64,000 nt of DNA from Oligoflexia bacterium (GTDB lineage Bacteria; Bdellovibrionota; Bacteriovoracia; Bacteriovoracales; Bacteriovoracaceae), in contig JADGAN010000025.1 of assembly GCA_015231955.1 (NCBI GenBank), positions 1 through 64,000 of the forward strand, given 5' to 3'. The notes beneath the pieces were generated by a model. The model did not search any database. It was not told the DNA's origin and saw only the letters and a list, made by a program, of their open reading frames with translations. Numbering within the stretch: position 1 is the stretch's first letter; the number at the start of each line of letters is the position of its first letter. The translations under genes and the position numbers were made by a program. Shown one piece after another: positions 1-7,973 of this stretch.

Positions 1-1
1 A

Positions 2-121
2 TCCATGAATGGAGCAAAATATTTTTGTAGAATCAGAAGTTATTTGATGACTATGAAAAAACGAGGATACTCTCCATTTGATAAACTGAATGTTCTTTTT
101 TATCCAGAACACGCTGAATAG
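2..121 (+). pseudogene. C-terminal tail of a transposase, probably IS66 type (5' end outside window)
   Basis: An open frame enters from the left edge and stops with TAG at 119-121. The 39 visible residues contain GA near the start, then I-R-S-Y-L, T-x-K-K-x-G, and S-P-F-x-K-L-x-x-L-F. This spacing resembles the C-terminal element of IS66-family DDE transposases (GA..I.S...T.K.NG..P..YL..LL). I see no GTAA-type IS end in the following 170 bases, so it may be a decayed remnant or may continue intact to the left. The link to IS66 matters because the 106-bp elements in this window have IS66-like ends. Assignment is tentative. Confidence 0.4.
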
Positions 122-293
122 ATACAAGCAAAGAAACATTCCCAGAGCGTATGAATGCGGCCATACAGCTAAGGCCAGGCGAAATGACCTCCGGTTTTTT
201 ATTTGAGATATTTTATTTTAATCCGACTTTCCGCAGGCGGGAGCCTGATACCAACTGATTATTGAAGAAACAACATTTAGCAATAACAGAGAT

Positions 294-2162
294 CTAACAC
301 CATGGCGCTTTTTTCCCAACTACTGATTTAATCCACGGTCTTTCCAAGAGATCTGCCAAAGCTTCTGGCCGATGAGCACTGCAGATATTGATGTTTTTAA
401 AACCGCTCTCATATAATAGCTTTGCAACCTGCTCCCCTTTCATGTTGTTACTTAGATTGTAATCAACATAGATCACAGTTTCCAAAGAATAAATTTCTGG
501 AGAATTCAAGAAGGCTTCAAACGTTGAAAAAGATTTAAATTTTTTCAGATGTTTTTTTGCCTCATTTTCCCAATGCTGTCTAATCAAACATTCATCATCA
601 ATAAGAATAAATTCAACATCGCTTAAATTAGTCTCCCCATTAGATAAAGGCCATTTGATAATAATTTTAGTCCCAATATTTTCTTCCGATTCAATTTCTA
701 AATCACCACCCCATTCTTTAATATTTTTTTTTGCATAATAAACACCTAATCCATTGCCATTTTCTTTCCCATTGGTGAAACCAAATTTCCCAACCCTATC
801 TAAATATTTAAGTGGTATTCCCACTCCATTATCCTCAATTATTAACCTAATATCTTTTGTGGAATTGTTTATCGAAAGCTTAATGGTTCCTTTATGCTCT
901 GGCATGGCCTCGACTGCATTGTTAATTAAATTAGAGATAATATTTTTGATTTCTATTTCATTACAAGCAATAAAAATATCTTTTCTCTCCTGACCATAAC
1001 AATCATCGTCATTTATATCATTAATTAATATTAATTGAGGGAAACACTTATACTGAATTTGTTTTTCGTTAACTACACTTTTAATTGCAGATGCCAACTT
1101 ATAAAGGGAGAAATCTGATATTAGGCACTTGTTATCTCCCTTCAGATTGGTGCTGTCAAATAAATGGCCGCCACCACTTCCCGAAGAAAGATCATTCAGT
1201 TTATTATCACTTGATTCTATTATTTTGATATTTCTATGTATATTGAGAAGTTCCTTGGCCATGCCTTTTATTCTCTCGAGTGCATCTTTAACAAAAATGT
1301 CTGTATTGGATGAACTTGCAATGACTTCCAATGGAGAGTTTATATCATGAACCAATTTATGAGCGAGTTTGGCCATAGTAATTTTATCTTCATAATTCAT
1401 AGATTCTAAATCAAGACCACGAAATTCATCACTAACCATTCCCACAAAAATTTTATCATCGCCGAAAAAATCTTTAGAGTAGAGAATTTTATGGATCTCT
1501 TGATAAGCTTGTCCTAGTATTCTTCTTATCTCTGGCATTGCTTTTGCTTTATCAACACTTTCTGTTTGAAATGTAAGCCAGTTTATTCTTTGACCAACTA
1601 AGGTTGGATCATAACAAAATTCGACACCATGTAAGAACATCTTTTTAGCATCTTGATAATTCATCGAAACACGTGTATGTTGGCCGAAGCACCGTCCCTC
1701 TTTCTCTTCAATAATCCCTCTAAAAATCAACTCTTCCAGCCTTTCTAAACCAAATTCACCATATTTTTGCAAGATCTCTTGCCTAGTACATCCTTTCTCA
1801 TTGTAGGCATGGGCCAAAATAAAAAAATATTCCTTCATGGAAAAAATATGTGAAATATTATTGTCTAAAAAAAAAGATTTACTAATATCTTTATTGAAAT
1901 CATTTACTAAATTTAAAAAAACAGAGTTAATCCGATAGAACATCTCTTTTAACTTATCTTCGTTTCCTGTTCTAACAAAAATTTTAGTGATAATATCGAA
2001 GGAGGGAGAGCCACAACCATTCATAAAGCGATTAAGAGTGTGAAAAGGCACTTCCAGTTCTTGAGCAACATCTTGTAAATCATCATGTGAATTTTCTTGC
2101 TGATACTTTAAAATAATCTCTCTTAATTCCCTATAAATTACACCAATTGTTACATAGCTCAT
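294..2162 (-). CDS. Cytosolic hybrid histidine kinase with C-terminal receiver domain
   Basis: 622 aa with no signal peptide or membrane segment. Residues 1-200 are an HTH-like/all-helical sensor region; residues 25-55 look like an XRE-type helix-turn-helix (DVAQELEVPFHTLNRFMNG). The H-box holds His272 (LVHDINSPLEV), the N-box is 411-420 (NLINNAVEAM), and the G boxes are DNGVGIP (444-450) and GNGLGV (about 469-474). A receiver domain follows from about 517: acidic pair D522/D523, phospho-acceptor D567 in VDYNL, and conserved Lys about 617. His-Asp relay within one soluble protein is therefore likely. ATG start, preceded by GAGGG about 10 bases upstream. It stands alone with no partner regulator nearby. 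The input signal is unknown; the combination of DNA-binding-like N-terminus with kinase and receiver is unusual. Confidence 0.85.
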   Translation of the reverse strand: MSYVTIGVIYRELREIILKYQQENSHDDLQDVAQELEVPFHTLNRFMNGCGSPSFDIITKIFVRTGNEDKLKEMFYRINSVFLNLVNDFNKDISKSFFLDNNISHIFSMKEYFFILAHAYNEKGCTRQEILQKYGEFGLERLEELIFRGIIEEKEGRCFGQHTRVSMNYQDAKKMFLHGVEFCYDPTLVGQRINWLTFQTESVDKAKAMPEIRRILGQAYQEIHKILYSKDFFGDDKIFVGMVSDEFRGLDLESMNYEDKITMAKLAHKLVHDINSPLEVIASSSNTDIFVKDALERIKGMAKELLNIHRNIKIIESSDNKLNDLSSGSGGGHLFDSTNLKGDNKCLISDFSLYKLASAIKSVVNEKQIQYKCFPQLILINDINDDDCYGQERKDIFIACNEIEIKNIISNLINNAVEAMPEHKGTIKLSINNSTKDIRLIIEDNGVGIPLKYLDRVGKFGFTNGKENGNGLGVYYAKKNIKEWGGDLEIESEENIGTKIIIKWPLSNGETNLSDVEFILIDDECLIRQHWENEAKKHLKKFKSFSTFEAFLNSPEIYSLETVIYVDYNLSNNMKGEQVAKLLYESGFKNINICSAHRPEALADLLERPWIKSVVGKKAPWC

Positions 2163-2859
2163 AAAATCATACCCTCTATTATACTGATAGTTTTATTTTA
2201 CCGTATAAATATAAATTTCTATAAAAATATTTATACAATTTCTTGCTATTAAGGGCCAAGGGATAAATGGTCTCTAGGGGTCTTTCACAGGCCTGATTAC
2301 AATTCCTCCAAGCGCGCCAAGTCATGCTTTCTTAATGTGTTTTTTGTTATTTAATCATTTTTGATAAGCAAACGACAAATTGGTATCCTCCCTGAGTGAA
2401 TTGCTGGCGCAATTAGAGTGGGGATTTCTTGATGCTAGTATCAAGGTTACCGTTGCCTCAATCATTCCTAATGTTTGATCGCGAGAAAATGCATTCTTCG
2501 CATCCTTACCAACATACGAAGGTGCTCTAAATGGTTGATCATCACACCACAAAAGTTTGGGAAGCATGCGATTAATCTGTTATCGTAGTTCTTGATTTTT
2601 AACAATCAAGCCGTATATTACATTGCAAGTAAGCGATGAAAGACAAGTACGTTTGCCTGCAATCTATCAATTCAATATTTACCAGAAGTCACGTTCCTAC
2701 GATTTTATATGATTTAGAAAATTATTGTAACCCCTTCTTGCAATACCTGTGCGTAGATTAATTTGAATAATTTTGATAAACAAAATGGAATTTTAACTGA
2801 GCTTCCGCATCTCCTATCGTGAGTTATGAACAACTGTAGGCATTGGTCACGAATACTTC
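2163..2859. other. Gene-poor stretch, about 700 bases
   Basis: AT-rich sequence upstream of the histidine kinase gene. A 70-codon minus-strand frame (2355-2567) has no ribosome binding site and no recognisable motif. A plus-strand frame of about 40 codons ending near 2712 has no start codon. Both could be relics of decayed genes, but neither is supported as a gene. The kinase promoter should lie near 2163-2230. Confidence 0.4.
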
Positions 2860-3432
2860 TTATGTACATGGACCATCATATACCATACCTCTAATTCCTA
2901 TCGGTACAACAGAACCAAAATCCTTCCATCGTCCCCATTGACCAGGAAGTATTGAATGAAAATGTTCTGGACTTGTAAAGCCACAGTAGTGGCTGCCATT
3001 GCTGGAGTATACAGACCCCGCCCAGTGATAAAGCCCAGGAGGAAGATTTCGAGAGACAGTTTGACAATAGCTTGCAGGATCCGCTTTTCCGCCTATGGGA
3101 TCAGCGCTGTAAATCACACCTGGTGCCGGCGATAGTGGTCCTCCCGCATGGATAATTACACCACCATAACCAAAATTTCTTTCAACAATATATTTCTGCA
3201 CGGCCACTGCAGCTACAATAATACGCATGATAGGGTGATTGATTTCAGAACCAATTGCCTGAGCAATTTCTACTCCATCGCGAATATTACAGGCCTCAAT
3301 GGCGGTAAGTTCTAAATTTGCTCTAAAACCTACTCCATCAACTCGAAAACTTGCAGCGTAACAAGGTAATACAAATAAAAGAGTAGAGAATAAAAGTAAG
3401 GTCATAGATAGTGATCTTTTAAGAAAATGCAT
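2860..3432 (-). CDS. Small secreted protein of unknown function
   Basis: About 190 aa. The frame is open further upstream, but I start at the ATG at 3430-3432 because GGAGAG sits about 6 bases before it and a clean signal peptide follows (K-R, then a hydrophobic run, then CYAAS cleavage). The mature protein has a Gly/Pro-rich middle with YGGVIIHAGGPLSPAPG and several Cys (ACNIRD, SYCQT, HYCGF, GPCT), which suggests disulfide bonds in the periplasm or outside the cell. I do not recognise a family. It is flanked by intergenic DNA, so it is probably transcribed alone. Confidence 0.65.
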   Translation of the reverse strand: MHFLKRSLSMTLLLFSTLLFVLPCYAASFRVDGVGFRANLELTAIEACNIRDGVEIAQAIGSEINHPIMRIIVAAVAVQKYIVERNFGYGGVIIHAGGPLSPAPGVIYSADPIGGKADPASYCQTVSRNLPPGLYHWAGSVYSSNGSHYCGFTSPEHFHSILPGQWGRWKDFGSVVPIGIRGMVYDGPCT

Positions 3433-3583
3433 GAAACTCTCCAATGAAAAAGTTAATAATGAGCAGTAAAGAAGGACATATTTAGCACTATTGCATCTTA
3501 TGTCTAATATGCTTTTGCAAACCTGATGCCAACACTGCATATGTATTTCTTCTGACGGCCGTGACTATGCAACTGCCAAAATA

Positions 3584-3997
3584 TTATTTCATACGAATCC
3601 CACTGTTTTTATCCTTGCTTATTATGTGTTGTAACCAATAATGTAAAGTCTTAACGAAGAAATCGTCCTTGGAGGACTTCTTCGTTACTGGGTAAAAAAA
3701 AATTCCATTTAATTCTTTGAATACAAGTGAATAAACCTTCATATTGACGGCCTCAAACCAAATAAACATCCCTTTAGATAATGGAGAGAGTTTACGTTCA
3801 CCTTCTGGCGAACTCCAATAGAGTCTTTTATTTCTTTCAATAAGAGTAACTGCTCACACCCCTCAACCTTCACCTCTCAACCAAATGCTGTTAGCTAAGC
3901 AACTTTCAGCATCCGGTAGAGGGTAGATGGCTGAAGGGTGTGAGCAGTTACCAATAAGATTTATTCTCCCAATAATAGGTGAAAAATAAACGGCCAT
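3584..3997 (-). pseudogene. Small ORF split by a 106-bp mobile element
   Basis: If the element at 3846-3951 and one copy of its 8-bp target duplication are removed, the minus strand reads without a stop from ATG at 3995-3997 to a stop at 3584, about 99 aa. The joined product has a basic/aromatic stretch (RNKRLYWSSPEGERKLSP) across the repaired junction and ends in GIRMK. The inserted unit plus duplication is 114 bases, a multiple of three, yet it brings an in-frame TGA, so the ORF is now cut short. Family unknown. A second open frame also runs into the junction from upstream (3970-4080), so the ancestral gene may have been longer and already frameshifted. Confidence 0.45.
3846..3951. mobile_element. 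106-bp MITE copy 1 with 8-bp target duplication CAATAAGA
   Basis: The element begins GTAACTGCTCACACCC and ends with the exact reverse complement; the imperfect terminal inverted repeat extends to about 27 bases. A TTAGCTAA palindrome lies inside. It is flanked directly by CAATAAGA at 3838-3845 and 3952-3959. Two further copies of the same length lie at 11544-11649 and 47831-47936. It has no coding capacity. GTAA ends and 8-bp duplications are known for the IS66 family, so an IS66 transposase acting in trans is the likely mover (inference). Confidence 0.92.
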
Positions 3998-4394
3998 ATC
4001 TCAAATCACCCAATACGAATCGACTTTTCTTGCCGAAACCTGCATGACCCTTTTCTCTTGCCACCTTTCTTACACAGGGGGATCTGTAATGGAGGTATAT
4101 TTGGAGAAGGGTAATCATCTCCAAGCTTTTTATTATTCATAGGCCCTGGGAATGTTTTTTTGCTTATAATGCTAAATACTTACTTTTACAATTTATACTC
4201 ATGTGAGAACAAAAATATGTAGCATGAAAACAAATTTGTTTAACATCAGTTACATTAACTAAATAACTTATTGATATTGCAGACAAAGGAAGTCGTATTT
4301 TGGGAATCGTTTTTTGGCATTAAAGTTGAATTACTGATTAAAGATCAACAAAAAACTATCAATATAAAAAAAGAAATTATAAAGGATCTACTAA

Positions 4395-4568
4395 ATGAAG
4401 ACAAAATTTGAGCAATTACTAACGGTAACTTTATTTTTAATGTTACTTGTATTCACCGTCATGATGAACTTTCAATTTGAAAAAGATACCAACGCTTCAG
4501 CGATAGGAACATCGAATGCTGGAATGGCATTAGTATCAAGAGATGTTCATTGTTGTCTTGCAAAGTAA
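4395..4568 (+). CDS. 57-aa small membrane or secreted peptide, hypothetical
   Basis: ATG with AGGA about 9 bases upstream. The peptide starts MKTKFEQLL, then one hydrophobic segment (residues 8-24, rich in L, V, F, M), then a polar Ser/Ala/Asn tail ending HCCLAK. The architecture fits a single-pass small membrane protein or a short secreted peptide with a Cys pair. A 46-codon frame starting at TTG 4271 and ending at 4411 overlaps its start by 17 bases and has coding-like composition (Lys/Ile/Glu-rich), so the two could be translationally coupled. No family is recognised. Confidence 0.4.
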   Translation: MKTKFEQLLTVTLFLMLLVFTVMMNFQFEKDTNASAIGTSNAGMALVSRDVHCCLAK

Positions 4569-4662
4569 TACATCGAATAAAAAAGCGTCCAATAAGTAAC
4601 AAAAACAGTTGTAATATGATTAAGCCGGTTAAATGGCTTGAAAACTATAACAGGATGTAAAC

Positions 4663-5595
4663 CTACATTGGCCCGCTAAAATTAAGTGGCAGTGGTCGCA
4701 AATCAGCGCTGACAACAGCACCTCTGATTGTTTCTAAGATAACATGAGTGTCCCTCGGCAAAACTCCTCCTATAGGTAGGAAATTGGAGACGTGATTGGC
4801 CCTGAAAATGATAGAGTGATCACGGCCAAACTCACGGCCACCGAGGTTGAGATTTTGTAAAATGGCCGCCATCTGCTCAAAACATTGGCGCTCACTTAGT
4901 TGCTTGATAGTTCCTCTCTCCACCATCTTATAGTAAGGGGTGTTGGCAATGGGTCTGGTGATCAGAAAAGAGAGGAACTCCGGTTTGGTTTTGGAGATCA
5001 TCGCTGCTGTCGCCAAAGCATGCTCCTGGAGAAAATCCACTCCACCAAGTCCAATCATCACGATTGTTGATACTTTGATTCCTGCCGCTTTAAGTTTTAA
5101 AGATGCCTGGAGCATCTCTTCGGCGCAAGCATCCTTGAGCACTTTTTTCAAGAGGGAATCGCTGCCTGTTTCTAGTCCAAGATAAACGATTTCTAGTCCG
5201 TTCTTTTTTAAGCGTAGAAGGGACTCTGGACTCTTTTCCAGAATGTTACTGGCAGTGGCGTAGCTGCCGATGCGAGCGATCGCTGGAAAATAAAACTTGA
5301 TTTTTTCTAAGCAAAAAAGGAGCAACGATTCCTCCGCGCTCAAAGCATCACCATCGCACAAGAACACTTTTCTTGGGAAAGCTGTTGTGGATGAAAAAAA
5401 ATTTCGTGCACGAAAGAGATCTTTCTCTATTTCATTTTGACTGCGGACTCGATAGCTTTTGCTTCGATACATTTCACAGTAGGTGCATAAGTTGTGACTG
5501 CAGCCGATCGTCACTTGTAAAAGCAAGCTTTTGCTCTCGCTAGGAGGCCGAAAGACAGGTTCTTCATAGCAGATTGGAAATTTGTTAAATCTCAT
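4663..5595 (-). CDS. Radical SAM protein of unknown function (CX4CX2C type)
   Basis: About 310 aa. The cluster-binding motif is CSHNLCTYC near residue 35, with four residues between the first two Cys instead of the usual three. This variant is known in a B12-independent radical SAM group (GCSHNKCTFC type) whose substrate is unknown. The barrel motifs follow: FLCDGDAL, then YLGLETGSD and STIVMIGLGG. I chose the ATG at 5593-5595; a GTG nine bases upstream is also in frame. The start region overlaps the end of the DUF2130 gene, so the two are probably co-translated. Reaction and substrate cannot be inferred. Confidence 0.8.
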   Translation of the reverse strand: MRFNKFPICYEEPVFRPPSESKSLLLQVTIGCSHNLCTYCEMYRSKSYRVRSQNEIEKDLFRARNFFSSTTAFPRKVFLCDGDALSAEESLLLFCLEKIKFYFPAIARIGSYATASNILEKSPESLLRLKKNGLEIVYLGLETGSDSLLKKVLKDACAEEMLQASLKLKAAGIKVSTIVMIGLGGVDFLQEHALATAAMISKTKPEFLSFLITRPIANTPYYKMVERGTIKQLSERQCFEQMAAILQNLNLGGREFGRDHSIIFRANHVSNFLPIGGVLPRDTHVILETIRGAVVSADLRPLPLNFSGPM

Positions 5596-6730
5596 GGGCC
5601 GCACCAGAAGAAGGGTCTAGCTCTAAAGCGGCAATCTCGGGAAGCTTGTCATTACTGATACTCTTAATCTCCCCATACAAACCAGCGGTGTTCAATAAAA
5701 TTTTCTGATAATCCCCTTCCCGCTGTGCCCACAACTTTTCCATCGCCGCTCGCTCGCGGGCAATATTTTCTCGAAGCTTTAGTAGCCGTTCCACAATCAC
5801 CTCAATTCTCTGCTTAAAGCTGGTGCCACTTAAATAGTCAAAAAGTTGTTTTAAATTTTCATCATTGGTGCTTAAGGTTAGCCGCATCTCATGCAATTGA
5901 ATAAAGTGCATCTTGAGTGTGTAGGCAAGCGTATAGGCGATCTCTAGATCATCAGTGATAAAGACGCCCTCTCTGATAAAAAAATTGCCGCTAGCACCAC
6001 TAGGCAGCACCTTGGAAACCAAGATAGCATACTCGGTCTTATTGGCCCGTTGATCCTCTTTTAATTTCTCAATCCAAGCATTTTGCCAAGTCACGGTGTT
6101 CTTGGCCTCCCAGAGAAGTGAGGCGATCTTTGCTCCACGATAGAAAATCGTGTGCAAAACATCAGCACCCTTCTTCCCTTTATCCACGGCCTCGATCTCA
6201 TCGCCATCAAACTTCTTCTTCAAAAAAGCACGCAAATCCTCCTCAAACACATCCCCCTTGATCCGAGAATTACTCTGCTCCGCCCGCCGCTTAGACTCCT
6301 CCAGTTGCCTAGCAATCTCAGTAAGCTGCTTATCCTTCTCCGCAATCTTTAAGTGATAATCCTCTGTAATTCTCTTGGCCACGCTCTCTTCCAGCGCCTT
6401 TCTCTCCTCATCAAGCTTCCGCAAAAGCTCCAACTCTAGGCGCTTCTCCTTGGCCTCCACCTCCGCTCTCTGCTTACGCATCTCCAGCTCATTTTGTTGC
6501 GCTTGCAGCAGCTCCTTCTCCTTTATTGCGAGCATCGCTGCCAGCGCCTCCAGCTGTAGCTTGCTCTTGCGCTCCAACTCTTGCCGAATTTTTGCATCCA
6601 CCTCTGCTCTAGTTTTCTCTAGCGAGCTGATTAGTTTTTGCTCATACTCTTTTCTTAGCTCCTCACCAATAGCATCACCTATGGAGATTTGCGTCTGACA
6701 CTTGGGACATGTAATATGATTCTTTGTCAT
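5585..6730 (-). CDS. DUF2130 coiled-coil protein
   Basis: About 381 aa from the ATG at 6728-6730. The frame stays open another 18 codons upstream, but starting here puts the CPKCQTQI zinc-ribbon-like motif at the N-terminus, as in the family, and AGAGGTG lies about 12 bases before. Residues 25-170 are a long charged coiled coil rich in E, K, Q and R. The conserved C-terminal part has GDVFEEDLRAFLKKKF, DVLHTIF and LLWEAKNT, the DUF2130 core, which resembles a PD-(D/E)XK-type nuclease fold (E and the E-x-K-N pattern), though activity is unproven. A second coiled coil follows. It overlaps the downstream radical SAM gene. Confidence 0.8.
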   Translation of the reverse strand: MTKNHITCPKCQTQISIGDAIGEELRKEYEQKLISSLEKTRAEVDAKIRQELERKSKLQLEALAAMLAIKEKELLQAQQNELEMRKQRAEVEAKEKRLELELLRKLDEERKALEESVAKRITEDYHLKIAEKDKQLTEIARQLEESKRRAEQSNSRIKGDVFEEDLRAFLKKKFDGDEIEAVDKGKKGADVLHTIFYRGAKIASLLWEAKNTVTWQNAWIEKLKEDQRANKTEYAILVSKVLPSGASGNFFIREGVFITDDLEIAYTLAYTLKMHFIQLHEMRLTLSTNDENLKQLFDYLSGTSFKQRIEVIVERLLKLRENIARERAAMEKLWAQREGDYQKILLNTAGLYGEIKSISNDKLPEIAALELDPSSGAAHEI

Positions 6731-6755
6731 GTTAAAAGTTGCACCTCTGGTAGGA

Positions 6756-7172
6756 TTACTTTGCCTTTTTGTAATCGCTATCAAGCAGTAAATCTACAGG
6801 GATTTTATTTTTATTTTGTTTTGCAAGGAAAACATAAACCGAGGGAAGATATAACCATTTTTTTGTTCCTCTGACAAAATACCTCGCCACATCTTCAACG
6901 AAAATATAACTCCCAATCGGAGCGCGTTTAGGAAATTTCTTCTTATCTTTCACGCTCTTTAGGAGTGTTATTTTGGGTAGCCCCGCTGTGATCCCTGCTT
7001 TAAACAATGCAAGCGATATACTTCGAAAATCAAAATGTTCATAGGCACTTAATTGTTTTAGAATTTTATCAACTGCTGCCAACTTTTTATTGGGTTGTTT
7101 CACCCTGCCTCCCAGGAGATCATAACAAGCACTTATAAGTTGGATGTGTGTTTCGTACTCTTTTACGTTCAT
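6756..7172 (-). CDS. Hypothetical 138-aa protein
   Basis: ATG start with GGAG 7 bases upstream. The protein is basic (many Lys) with no signal peptide or membrane segment. Residues 1-55 look helical; the rest carries KKFPKRAPIGSYIFVEDVARYF, which gives a small mixed alpha/beta impression. It lies 25 bases upstream of the DUF2130 gene on the same strand, so the three genes from here to the radical SAM gene probably form one transcript. I do not recognise a family. Confidence 0.6.
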   Translation of the reverse strand: MNVKEYETHIQLISACYDLLGGRVKQPNKKLAAVDKILKQLSAYEHFDFRSISLALFKAGITAGLPKITLLKSVKDKKKFPKRAPIGSYIFVEDVARYFVRGTKKWLYLPSVYVFLAKQNKNKIPVDLLLDSDYKKAK

Positions 7173-7394
7173 TTTGCTTCTCCGATAATTTACAAATCAA
7201 TTTAATGAAGCGATAACTTTATCACCTTTAATCTATTCCAGTTAGTGCTTTTTAAAGCAATAAAATTCACATCTCCATGGCCCAAAGCGCCAACAAAAGG
7301 GGAAGAGCTTCTTGATCCTTTCAAGACATCCGCGTGCTGATATGTTAACCTCCCTTTTATTTTATTGTTCGGAAATAAACGAGGATATTTTGCT

Positions 7395-7919
7395 ATGGAA
7401 AACCTAAACGGATCATTAAAAATACTCATAGATCATGAACAAATACAGAAGCGAGTCACTGAGCTAGCAACGGCCATCGACCAAGACTTTAAGGACAAAG
7501 ACCTGGTGATTCTCTGTGTCCTCAAAGGCGCCTTTATCTTCTGTGCCGATTTGGCAAAAAATATAAAATCAAACGTTGACATTGAGTTTATCTCTGTCTC
7601 CTCCTATGGCAACGAAACAGTCTCTAGCGGTAAAATCTCTATCCTTTTTGAGAGCACTCAAGATTTTAAGAATAAAAATGTGTTGATCGTCGAAGACATT
7701 GTGGATTCCGGATTAACTATTCACTCCTTGTTGGAACTGTTACAAAAGCGTGGTGCCTCTGAAGTAAAAGTTGCCTCTCTCCTTTTAAAGCGAGAAAAAT
7801 TAAAGAAGAATATCGTTATAGATTATATTGGCTTTGAGATCCCAGACCACTTCGTCATTGGCTATGGGCTAGATTACCAAGGACGCTTGCGATCCCTCCC
7901 CTTCATCGGTTATTTTTAA
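7395..7919 (+). CDS. hpt: Hypoxanthine phosphoribosyltransferase
   Basis: 174 aa, a usual length for the family. It transfers phosphoribose from PRPP to hypoxanthine or guanine to make IMP or GMP in purine salvage in the cytosol. The PRPP-binding signature VLIVEDIVDSGLT is at residues 96-108. The flexible-loop region follows SVSSYGNET (about 67-75), and the FVIGYGLDY segment near the C-terminus matches the base-binding end. I use the ATG at 7395 because GAGGA sits 9 bases upstream; an in-frame ATG 30 bases earlier lacks a site. It is transcribed alone and converges on the next gene. Confidence 0.95.
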   Translation: MENLNGSLKILIDHEQIQKRVTELATAIDQDFKDKDLVILCVLKGAFIFCADLAKNIKSNVDIEFISVSSYGNETVSSGKISILFESTQDFKNKNVLIVEDIVDSGLTIHSLLELLQKRGASEVKVASLLLKREKLKKNIVIDYIGFEIPDHFVIGYGLDYQGRLRSLPFIGYF

Positions 7920-7927
7920 AAATCCCG

Positions 7928-7959
7928 GCCGAAACGCTATTTACGCACGGCATTTCGGC
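7928..7959. terminator. Hairpin between convergent genes
   Basis: GCCGAAA at 7928-7934 pairs with TTTCGGC at 7953-7959, in the 54-base gap between hpt and the convergent gene ending at 7974. There is no strong T-run on either side, so termination efficiency is uncertain. Confidence 0.4.
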
Positions 7960-7973
7960 ATTTAAAACAGGAG

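Noticed and set aside
122-293. Search for an IS66-type right end (GTTAC) after the transposase tail
   Set aside because: No inverted end like the MITE terminus was found, so the tail cannot be joined to the MITE family here.
2355-2567. 70-codon minus-strand ORF
   Set aside because: No ribosome binding site, no recognisable motif, isolated in a decayed-looking region.
7202-7429. 75-codon minus-strand ORF
   Set aside because: Overlaps the hpt start on the opposite strand, with no site or motif; likely chance.
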